Positions 1 to 4,914 of a stretch of 6,128 nucleotides of DNA are shown here, piece after piece. Below the pieces are notes generated by a model, which made no database searches, was not told the DNA's origin, and saw only the letters and a list, made by a program, of their open reading frames with translations. Numbering within the stretch: the first letter of the stretch is position 1; every line of letters begins with the position of its first letter. This DNA comes from Nitrospirota bacterium (GTDB lineage Bacteria > Nitrospirota > Nitrospiria > Nitrospirales > UBA8639): positions 2,331,942 through 2,338,069 of the forward strand of contig CP070743.1 of the NCBI GenBank assembly GCA_020348185.1. The letters are read 5' to 3'. The translations under genes and the position numbers were made by a program.

Positions 1-480
1 CTTCATGTCAGGTTCGGTGACAATATCTAATAATGGTGTCCCGGCCCGGTTGAGATCGACACGGCTGTCGGATCCACCGCCCTCATGAACATTTTTCCCC
101 GCATCCTCTTCGAGATGAGCCCGACGAATACGAACCCGTTTGGTTGATCCATTGGGTTGAATATCCATCCAGCCGTTTTCACAAATCGGCGCTTCATATT
201 GGGAAATCTGGTAGCCTTTGGGTAGGTCGGGATAGAAATAATTTTTTCGAGCAAATCGATTATCATTCCGAATGTTGCAGTGAAGCGCGAGTCCCGTCCG
301 AATAGCCATTTCGACTGCTATACGGTTAATGACGGGCAGACTTCCCGGCATCCCCAGACACACGGGGCACGTTTGCATATTGGGAGGAAGGCCAAATTCC
401 GTCCCACACCGGCAAAACAACTTTGTTCTGGTTTGGAGTTGGGCATGAACTTCCAACCCAATCACCACTTCATACGACAT
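1..480 (-). CDS. gatB: GatB, Asp/Glu-tRNA(Asn/Gln) amidotransferase subunit B (N-terminal 160 residues, runs off window)
   Basis: GatB binds the mischarged tRNA and carries the kinase site that activates Glu- or Asp-tRNA, before ammonia from GatA amidates it. The visible part starts MSYEVVIGLEVHAQL, the usual GatB opening; E10 and H12 sit where the family's metal/ATP site residues lie. Four cysteines (C23, C25, C38, C41, as CRC...CPVC) form the zinc-knuckle pattern kept in many but not all GatB proteins. The family signature around residues 79-96 (RKNYFYPDLPKGYQISQY) and the HLEEDAGK motif (122-129) are intact. The frame is open to base 1, so the remaining two thirds or so, including the tRNA-binding tail, lie outside. 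The start is constrained: an in-frame TAG stands two codons upstream (484-486). No clear Shine-Dalgarno sequence is visible. The gene follows the YtxH-like gene by 67 bases on the same strand, so it is probably the last part of the gat operon seen here. Confidence 0.96.
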   Translation of the reverse strand, partial: MSYEVVIGLEVHAQLQTRTKLFCRCGTEFGLPPNMQTCPVCLGMPGSLPVINRIAVEMAIRTGLALHCNIRNDNRFARKNYFYPDLPKGYQISQYEAPICENGWMDIQPNGSTKRVRIRRAHLEEDAGKNVHEGGGSDSRVDLNRAGTPLLDIVTEPDMK

Positions 481-547
481 AGACTAGGTACCCATTTCGC
501 CGGTGCAATGCGGAGATCTGGTGATAACGGCGTGCCACTGAAATGCT

Positions 548-871
548 TTAGGGGGTATAATCCTGCGTGCTCTGCTCACGCTCCCGACGCATCGCATCCC
601 GACCGGCGTCAAGTGCTTCCTTCACAGCCGAAGAGGCCTCGTCAATAAACTCCCGGCCTTTCAAGGATACCTCTTCCCAGGCATCTGTCGCTTTGTCCCG
701 CATCTCTCGCAAGTCCTCTCCCGTTCGCCGTGCATAGCCCATCAAGCGTTCACGTGACTCTCGTCCTGGTTGAGGCGCTAACAAGAATGCCGTTACAGCC
801 CCGAGCAGTGCTCCGCTGAGAAAAGCTAAAGCTACTGATCCCGCAGAGGCTCCGGATTGGTTATTTCCCAT
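548..871 (-). CDS. YtxH-like small membrane protein
   Basis: A 107-residue protein with one N-terminal membrane segment (about residues 11-32, rich in Ala, Gly and Leu). This is followed at once by LLAPQPGRESRERL (30-43), the LLAP-x-x-G-(R/K)-E-(S/T)-R motif typical of the YtxH family, then a long charged helical region rich in Glu, Arg and Ala. The topology suggests a short outside N-terminus and a cytoplasmic coiled-coil-like tail. The biochemical role of YtxH is not established; in Bacillus the ytxGHJ genes belong to the general stress response. I chose ATG 869-871 rather than the ATG nine codons upstream because AAGGAGG stands eight bases before it, and family members begin close to the membrane segment. 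The start overlaps the end of the DUF948 gene by 11 bases, which suggests translational coupling. Confidence 0.88.
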   Translation of the reverse strand: MGNNQSGASAGSVALAFLSGALLGAVTAFLLAPQPGRESRERLMGYARRTGEDLREMRDKATDAWEEVSLKGREFIDEASSAVKEALDAGRDAMRREREQSTQDYTP

Positions 872-1262
872 CAGTGTGTCCTCCTTCTCGATGTACATGT
901 TGTTTGACCGTATGCGAAGCCGCTTTTATGCCGGCTAACAAACTTGTAATACCAATTAAAATAGAACCACCTCTTCCCCGTACCACGCCATGGACTTGCT
1001 TGACGGTTTGGCCGACCTCGCCAACCGCATTAAGAAAAATCGCGGCACGATCGACACCAACCCTGGCTTGATCGGTCATGGTTCGAATATTCTCTCCTGT
1101 GCCTTTGATATCATTCAGCATCGTAGGGAGCTCATCATTTAGTTGGGCCAGAAGGCGCTCCGATTGGCCAATGGTGCGTTTGACCTGCAGGATGGTTGGG
1201 ATGAGATAGCCAACCAACACGACAAAAGCGACAGCGACAATGATTGCGGCAAATTCCACCAT
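861..1262 (-). CDS. DUF948 (YtxG-like) membrane protein
   Basis: A 133-residue protein with a strong N-terminal membrane anchor (about residues 5-25), then VKRTIGQSERLLAQLNDELPTML and a long amphipathic region of repeated small coiled-coil turns. This is the layout of the DUF948 family (YtxG of Bacillus). A second hydrophobic, glycine-containing stretch (about 98-115) might be a membrane-associated helix. Function is unknown; the family is thought to act at the membrane with YtxH-type partners. GAAAGGAA (1271-1278) gives a good ribosome site for the ATG at 1260-1262. The gene begins 18 bases after the gatA stop and its end overlaps the YtxH-like start, so gatA, this gene and the next are very likely cotranscribed. 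The DUF948-YtxH order matches the ytxG-ytxH order in Bacillus; here no ytxJ-like gene follows, and gatB comes next instead. Confidence 0.85.
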   Translation of the reverse strand: MVEFAAIIVAVAFVVLVGYLIPTILQVKRTIGQSERLLAQLNDELPTMLNDIKGTGENIRTMTDQARVGVDRAAIFLNAVGEVGQTVKQVHGVVRGRGGSILIGITSLLAGIKAASHTVKQHVHREGGHTDGK

Positions 1263-1280
1263 AGGATCTATTCCTTTCGA

Positions 1281-2750
1281 TTAACGTATCACAGGACGTT
1301 TTTTTCGCCAATCCGTTGCCTGCTCATAGGCAGACGCCGCCCTGAGAACTTTATCCTCTTCAAACGGACGACCCATGATTTGTAACCCGATGGGAAGCCC
1401 AAGTTGACTATAACCACAAGGAAGTGAAATAGCCGGAATACCCGCTAGGCTTGCAGAAATCGTGTAGATGTCTGATAAATACATTTGCAGGGGGTCTTGC
1501 AATTTTTCACCTAAATGAAAGGCCGGGGTCGGCATCGTCGGGGTCACAAGGAGATCGACATCCTGAAAGACGGATTCAAACTCCCGCCGTATGAGCGTTC
1601 GCACGGCCTGGGCTTTTCCATAATACGCATCATAATACCCTGCACTCAAGACATAAGTTCCCAGCATGATTCGACGCTTGACTTCTGAACCGAACCCTTC
1701 CGCACGGGTGCGTTGGTACATTTCCAAAAGATTTTGCTTTTCCTTTGACCGGAATCCATACTTGACCCCATCATAACGGGCTAAATTGGAGCTTGCCTCG
1801 GCTGTGGCAATCACATAGTACGTGGCGATGGCCCATTCCGTGGAAGGCAAGGACACCTCACGTACCTCCCCACCTAGGTTTTTGAACTCATCGATAGCGG
1901 ACCGAACGGCTTGTTCCACTTCCGAATCAAGGCCTTCCGTGAAATACTCTTTCGGTACTCCCAGCTTAAGTTTTTTGACGTCTTTCTTTTTTACGGCCTT
2001 GGTAAAATCCGGAACCGGCTGATCAGCTGATGTAGAGTCCAAGGGATCAGGGCCGGCTAAGGCATTGAGAAGAATAGCCGAATCTTGCACTGTTTTCGTG
2101 ATTGGGCCTATTTGGTCCAATGAAGAAGCAAACGCCACCAATCCGTACCGTGACACGCGTCCATAGGTAGGTTTTAAACCCACCACACCGCAACAGGCTG
2201 CCGGTTGACGGATGGACCCCCCGGTATCTGAACCTAGGGCAGCCACACATTCATCAGCTGCCACAGCGGCAGCAGATCCTCCGCTTGAGCCTCCGGGAAT
2301 ACATTTGAGATTCCAAGGATTTCGTGTTGGGCCAAAAGCCGAATGTTCAGTAGACGAACCCATGGCAAATTCATCAAGGTTGGTTTTTCCCAAAAGAAGG
2401 TAACGATGTGTGCGTAATGTCGCGATCACAGTGGAATCGTACGGAGGCGCAAAATGTTCCAACATGACAGATCCGCAAGTCGTCCGTACCCCATCGGTAC
2501 AAATGTTATCCTTGATGGCCAAGGGCATCGCCATAAAGGGCATAGTTTTTCTCCAGGAAGCCAAGTCCTTGTCGATGGCTTCAGCCTGAGCTAAAAGTGT
2601 TTCTCTATCGGTTTGGGTAATAAAGGCCTTAACCTTGAATTCAACCTGACTCATTCTTAATAAAAAAGCCCGAGCAATTTCGAGCGCGGTCACCTCGCCT
2701 CGAGTAAAAAGGTCCTGGAGTTCCTTCAAGCTCAGTTTGAATAAAGTCAT
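1281..2750 (-). CDS. gatA: GatA, Asp/Glu-tRNA(Asn/Gln) amidotransferase subunit A (glutamine amidase)
   Basis: GatA hydrolyses glutamine and passes ammonia through a tunnel to GatB. The 489 residues are full family length. The amidase-signature Ser-cisSer-Lys triad is present: K80 in PLAIKDNIC, S155 in the GGSSGGSAAAVAA segment, and cis-Ser S179 in GSDTGGSIRQPA. Typical GatA blocks follow: GKTNLDEFAMGSSTE (121-135), GLKPTYGRVSRYGLVAFASS (191-210), and near the C-terminus SLAGIPAISLPCG and GLPIGLQIMG. The ATG at 2748-2750 is the first possible start because an in-frame TGA stands two codons upstream (2754-2756). Its ribosome site is weak. It follows panD by 84 bases and precedes the DUF948 gene by 18. 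The enzyme is cytoplasmic and works only in the complex with GatC and GatB, both encoded nearby. Confidence 0.98.
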   Translation of the reverse strand: MTLFKLSLKELQDLFTRGEVTALEIARAFLLRMSQVEFKVKAFITQTDRETLLAQAEAIDKDLASWRKTMPFMAMPLAIKDNICTDGVRTTCGSVMLEHFAPPYDSTVIATLRTHRYLLLGKTNLDEFAMGSSTEHSAFGPTRNPWNLKCIPGGSSGGSAAAVAADECVAALGSDTGGSIRQPAACCGVVGLKPTYGRVSRYGLVAFASSLDQIGPITKTVQDSAILLNALAGPDPLDSTSADQPVPDFTKAVKKKDVKKLKLGVPKEYFTEGLDSEVEQAVRSAIDEFKNLGGEVREVSLPSTEWAIATYYVIATAEASSNLARYDGVKYGFRSKEKQNLLEMYQRTRAEGFGSEVKRRIMLGTYVLSAGYYDAYYGKAQAVRTLIRREFESVFQDVDLLVTPTMPTPAFHLGEKLQDPLQMYLSDIYTISASLAGIPAISLPCGYSQLGLPIGLQIMGRPFEEDKVLRAASAYEQATDWRKKRPVIR

Positions 2751-2834
2751 CTGTCAACACACGATGTCATGAAACAGAAGAAAACGAGGGGAAGAGTGCC
2801 CAGAATCAGACGTCGAACAATGGAGCAATGGGGG

Positions 2835-3191
2835 TTAGGTAGGCCCAATCATTTTGTTTTGGTCATCAACTTGAATGATTTTGGGTTCGTGAAATTTCGC
2901 TTCCTCTTCATTGTAATACTCATAACAGAAGATGATAATTTTGTCCCCGATCACCCCTTTTCGAGCAGTCGGGCCGTTCAAAACCATTTCGCCCTCTCCA
3001 CGTTTGCCTGGAAGGGCATAGGTTGTGAACCGTTCCCCATTGTTCAAGTTCGAAACCATAACCAACTCATATGGCAAAATGCCAGCGAAATCCATGAGTT
3101 CTGAATCGATGGTCAAGCTGCCTTCATACTCTAAACAAGAATCGGTCACCTTGGCACGATGTATTTTGGCTCGCAGCAGTTGGCGAAGCAT
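2835..3191 (-). CDS. panD: PanD, aspartate 1-decarboxylase proenzyme
   Basis: PanD decarboxylates L-aspartate to beta-alanine, the precursor that joins pantoate to make pantothenate and then CoA. It is made as an inactive chain and cuts itself between Gly24 and Ser25, turning Ser25 into the pyruvoyl cofactor. The sequence shows K9, the G24-S25 cleavage pair in YEGSLTID, R54, T57 and Y58 in GERFTTYAL, and N72 in LNGPTA, all at the positions numbered in the E. coli enzyme. The length of 118 residues is slightly shorter than E. coli (126). The ATG at 3189-3191 has GAGAGGG about seven bases upstream and an in-frame TGA further up. The gene sits between gatC (30 bases upstream) and gatA (84 bases downstream), away from panB and panC. 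Substrate aspartate is also the residue on one GatCAB substrate, but a functional link is speculation. Confidence 0.97.
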   Translation of the reverse strand: MLRQLLRAKIHRAKVTDSCLEYEGSLTIDSELMDFAGILPYELVMVSNLNNGERFTTYALPGKRGEGEMVLNGPTARKGVIGDKIIIFCYEYYNEEEAKFHEPKIIQVDDQNKMIGPT

Positions 3192-3221
3192 TGTGTATTC
3201 CCTCTCTTCAGTTAAACCATC

Positions 3222-3515
3222 TCAACGGTCATTCAATATTCTTGGAACTAAGAAAAACCCCTCCTCCGTCTGTGGTGCATTAGCGGTGGCTTGTTCCGTA
3301 GAGAGACAGGGATGAGGGACATCCTCCTGAAACACATTGGTTTGTTCTCTCACCGTAGCAGTTTGAGGGACTCCTTCTGTATTCAGGGCGCCTAATTGGT
3401 CCATGTATTTCAGGATCTGACTCAATTGTTCACTGAACGGATCCTTTTCACTTTCGCCAATCTCTAGACGGGCTAATCGAGCCACATGCTCCACTTCTGA
3501 TTTATCGATCTTCAT
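3222..3515 (-). CDS. gatC: GatC, Asp/Glu-tRNA(Asn/Gln) amidotransferase subunit C
   Basis: GatC is the small subunit that wraps around GatA and GatB and stabilises the complex. The 97 residues have the standard family pattern: VEHVARLARLEI near the N-terminus (8-19), an amphipathic helix ending in the segment QLSQILKYMDQL (about 30-41), and a C-terminal block with ATANAPQTEEGFFLVPRIL matching the conserved NAP-x-x-x-x-GFF-x-VP motif. The ATG at 3513-3515 is constrained by an in-frame TAA three codons upstream (3522-3524). No strong Shine-Dalgarno sequence is seen, only GGTAA-like bases. It is the first clear gene of the gat cluster, 30 bases ahead of panD and 180 bases after radC. I see no convincing promoter in that gap, so readthrough from radC is possible. 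Confidence 0.96.
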   Translation of the reverse strand: MKIDKSEVEHVARLARLEIGESEKDPFSEQLSQILKYMDQLGALNTEGVPQTATVREQTNVFQEDVPHPCLSTEQATANAPQTEEGFFLVPRILNDR

Positions 3516-3548
3516 TATCGTTTACCAGATCTTCCGGGGGCAACAGAC

Positions 3549-3638
3549 TTACTTGATTTCACTGGGGAAACCCCCGTTTTTCTCACTAATTCTTTGTACC
3601 ATGAACCCCCCAAGAAAAGCTACTGAAATCAACCACAA
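3549..3638 (-). CDS. Possible tiny membrane protein between radC and gatC (weak)
   Basis: The frame is open from 3683 down to a TAA at 3549-3551 and contains no ATG upstream of its hydrophobic part. With a TTG start at 3636-3638 it would encode 29 residues: a hydrophobic stretch (WLISVAFLGGFMV), then a polar tail with RISEKN and ending in SEIK. GGAAG stands about six bases before the TTG, a passable ribosome site. The in-frame sequence before the TTG is Trp- and Pro-rich (LWKPAWKPG), so the reading frame could also start earlier at a non-standard codon or be the remnant of a longer gene. One hydrophobic helix with a charged tail is a common small-protein layout, but a frame of this length easily arises by chance. 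I do not recognise a family. Confidence 0.2.
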   Translation of the reverse strand: MWLISVAFLGGFMVQRISEKNGGFPSEIK

Positions 3639-3695
3639 TCCAGGCTTCCATGCCGGCTTCCATAAATGACTATACCATTCATTTCATTGGGAAGT

Positions 3696-4397
3696 TTAAG
3701 AAATCATCCATCCTTGATCAGCAAAACTGACATATTTCCCATCGCCAATAATAAGATGATCCAAGACTCGAATTCCCAAGAGGTTCCCGGCTTCCACTAA
3801 CCTCTTGGTCAAGGTCCGATCTTCATCACTTGGAAAGGGATCCCCACTCGGGTGATTATGTAAAAAAATGACGGCCGCGGCTGACGCTCTGACCGCTAAA
3901 TTGAACACTTCCCGAGGATGAACAATACTGAGCGTCAAGCTCCCCTTGGAAACCGTAGAATCTCGTATGATGCAGTGTTTGGTATCGAGTAATATGACCT
4001 TAAACACCTCATGCCGAAGATCCCGGAGAAGAGGATAATAATGGTGAAAGAGGTCGTGACTAGTACCAATGCGAATTCCACTAGTTAGTGGGGTCGACAA
4101 AACGCGTTTTCCAAGTTCCATCGCGGCTTGAATCTGTGCCGCCTTTGCGGGGCCAATGCCAGGAATAGTACAGAGTTCCTCAAACCCTCTGTTCGAAAGT
4201 CCTGAGAGGCCATTGATACGCAGTAGTAATTCCATTGATACTTGGACGGCCGTTGAGTCAGCTCGGCCAGTTCGCAAGATAATGGCTAACAATTGAGAAT
4301 CCGAAAGAGATTTTGCACCGTCCCGAATCAATCGTTCCCGGGGGCGTTCCATTTCTGGCCACCCCCGAATCCCCTTCTTTGGAGCGTTCCTAGCCAT
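3696..4397 (-). CDS. radC: RadC-family JAB-domain protein (UPF0758)
   Basis: The 233-residue length fits the family (about 220-230). The N-terminal part holds the usual RadC opening (WPEMERPRERLIRDGAKSLSD, residues 13-33) and a helix-hairpin-helix-like DNA-contact motif, LCTIPGIGPAKAAQIQAAMELGKR (75-98). The C-terminal JAB/MPN metalloprotease-like domain has E130 (HEVFKVILLD), then H180 and H182 in FLHNHPSGDP, S190 and D193: the complete zinc-binding H-x-H-x7-S-x2-D pattern. The name comes from an E. coli radiation-sensitive allele later traced to recG, so a repair role is uncertain, and the true substrate is unknown. The ATG at 4395-4397 keeps the whole family N-terminus, but no Shine-Dalgarno sequence is visible. 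It is divergent from the glycosyltransferase gene, and its stop lies 180 bases before gatC on the same strand. Confidence 0.95.
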   Translation of the reverse strand: MARNAPKKGIRGWPEMERPRERLIRDGAKSLSDSQLLAIILRTGRADSTAVQVSMELLLRINGLSGLSNRGFEELCTIPGIGPAKAAQIQAAMELGKRVLSTPLTSGIRIGTSHDLFHHYYPLLRDLRHEVFKVILLDTKHCIIRDSTVSKGSLTLSIVHPREVFNLAVRASAAAVIFLHNHPSGDPFPSDEDRTLTKRLVEAGNLLGIRVLDHLIIGDGKYVSFADQGWMIS

Positions 4398-4457
4398 ACT
4401 TCAGAGTCATAGGATGGGAAGATTTGATAGCACCCGATCGTGATACATTCATTGCCG

Positions 4458-4473
4458 GGGCATATAATTTGCT
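4458..4473 (+). promoter_or_regulatory. Sigma-54-like promoter candidate (-24/-12)
   Basis: The bases GGGCATATAATTTGCT contain GG (4459-4460) and GC (4471-4472) separated by exactly ten bases, with GGCA and TTGCT matching the two halves of the sigma-54 consensus. It points toward the glycosyltransferase, with a predicted leader of about 430 bases. The same stretch contains TATAAT (4463-4468) with GTGATA 17 bases upstream, so a sigma-70 reading is a direct rival. No activator binding site is recognised. Confidence 0.3.
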
Positions 4474-4661
4474 TAAAATTACGTTAGAGGTTTATTCTGT
4501 TGCTCATTTGGGATTAAAATAAATTAGCCCTTTGCGATATTCTCAACAAACCAGCCACTCACCCCATATGTAGAATTTCTTCGGTGATTGGCAGGATGGA
4601 CTTTAGAGGGTCCTACTCGTCAAACTTCCTTATATTTTCAAAGAGTATGAGGAAATAGGTC

Positions 4662-4691
4662 TTGACGCTTCTTCCTGAGTTTTCCTATCGT
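4662..4691 (+). promoter_or_regulatory. Sigma-70-like promoter candidate for the glycosyltransferase gene
   Basis: TTGACG (4662-4667) and TATCGT (4686-4691) are separated by 18 bases and match the -35 and -10 consensus at five and four of six positions. Transcription would start near 4698 and give a leader of roughly 215 bases containing both hairpins described below. Prediction by eye only. Confidence 0.3.
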
Positions 4692-4802
4692 TTATCCCAT
4701 TGACAAACCCAAATCTTCTACTCCCGATGTGTCATGTTTAATTTCCAAGTCCCGCATGTCGAGGTGGTCGTAAGCATCTTCTTTTCGTGAAGGGTTTTCC
4801 CT
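4692..4802 (-). pseudogene. Coding-like 36-codon stretch without a usable start (possible gene relic)
   Basis: Between an in-frame TGA (4803-4805) and a TAA (4692-4694) the minus strand reads RENPSRKEDAYDH, then LDMRDLEIKHD, then TSGVEDLGLSMG. Codons favour G in first position and A in second, as real genes do, and the peptide is acidic and plausible. Its only ATGs are the 18th codon and one near the end. An ATG at 4804-4806 in the neighbouring frame, with AGGG about eight bases before it, begins MKGKPFTKR. A one-base shift in the A-rich run near 4780-4786 would join it to the acidic stretch. It may be a frameshifted small gene, a relic, or chance. I recognise no family. Confidence 0.22.
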
Positions 4803-4805
4803 TCA
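4788..4805 (+). other. Perfect 7-bp inverted repeat with TTTT loop
   Basis: TGAAGGG (4788-4794) and CCCTTCA (4799-4805) flank a four-base loop. No T-run follows on either strand, so it is not an intrinsic terminator by itself. It stands two bases before the terminator-like hairpin in the glycosyltransferase leader and could stack with it or serve as a protein or RNA site. Confidence 0.45.
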
Positions 4806-4807
4806 TA

Positions 4808-4841
4808 TCAGAGGCCCTGTGAAAAAATGGGCCTGATTTTT
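4808..4841 (+). terminator. Terminator-like hairpin in the glycosyltransferase leader (possible attenuator)
   Basis: TCA (4808-4810) and GGCCC (4813-4817) pair with GGGCCTGA (4829-4836) to make an eight-pair stem with a two-base bulge (4811-4812) and an 11-base loop. Five T residues follow at once (4837-4841). The T-run is only on the plus-strand side. No plus-strand gene is present upstream in this window, so the element lies in the leader of the glycosyltransferase if either upstream promoter is real. The short T-run and bulge make it a moderate candidate. Confidence 0.4.
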
Positions 4842-4913
4842 CCGAGGGCACATCCTCTTGGACCTTGTACCTCCTGGATGATGTCGAGGGTTACAAAGGC
4901 AAGGAGAGGGTGA
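4827..4913 (+). CDS. Possible 28-codon leader ORF directly before the glycosyltransferase gene (weak)
   Basis: An ATG in the loop of the terminator-like hairpin opens a 28-codon frame (MGLIFPRAHPLGPCTSW, then MMSRVTKARRG). It ends with TGA at 4911-4913, one base before the glycosyltransferase ATG (4915-4917). GAGG lies 12 bases upstream, too far for a good ribosome site, and it is inside the stem. The close stop/start arrangement would allow coupling, but the peptide has no recognisable feature and the match could be chance. Confidence 0.15.
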   Translation: MGLIFPRAHPLGPCTSWMMSRVTKARRG

Positions 4914-4914
4914 A

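Larger units (their letters stand above)
4398..4914. other. 517-base divergent intergenic region between radC and the glycosyltransferase gene
   Basis: No gene with a normal start and recognisable product is seen here on either strand. The radC-proximal part (about 4440-4560) is AT-rich and would have to hold the radC promoter, but I find no pair of hexamers good enough to name for that strand. The rest contains the promoter candidates, hairpins and short ORFs listed separately. The nonamer ATGTCGAGG occurs twice (4756-4764 and 4881-4889), which may be chance. Confidence 0.7.

Noticed and set aside
27..266. Minus-strand ORF of 79 codons
   Set aside because: It is an alternative frame of gatB; the true GatB frame is continuous from 480 to base 1 with all motifs.
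280..648. Plus-strand ORF of 122 codons
   Set aside because: It lies antisense to the gatB start and the YtxH-like gene, and its peptide has low-complexity shadow character; the minus-strand genes have clear family motifs.
2769..3104. Plus-strand ORF of 111 codons
   Set aside because: It is antisense to panD, whose catalytic residues all fall at the expected positions.
3564..3581. GGGG-AAA-CCCC followed by TTTTT on the plus strand, resembling a terminator
   Set aside because: The stem is only about four pairs with a three-base loop, no plus-strand gene ends there, and on the minus strand no T-run follows.
4484..4506. Second sigma-54-like match (GG ... TTGC near 4488-4503)
   Set aside because: The GG to GC spacing is 11 bases rather than 10, which sigma-54 does not tolerate well.
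4602..4660. 20-codon plus-strand ORF (MDFRGSYSSNF...)
   Set aside because: AGG directly abuts the ATG, leaving no usable ribosome-site spacing, and the peptide has no distinguishing feature.
4700..4705. Perfect TTGACA hexamer as a -35 element
   Set aside because: No reasonable -10 hexamer occurs 16-19 bases downstream (sequence there is CCCGATG-like).
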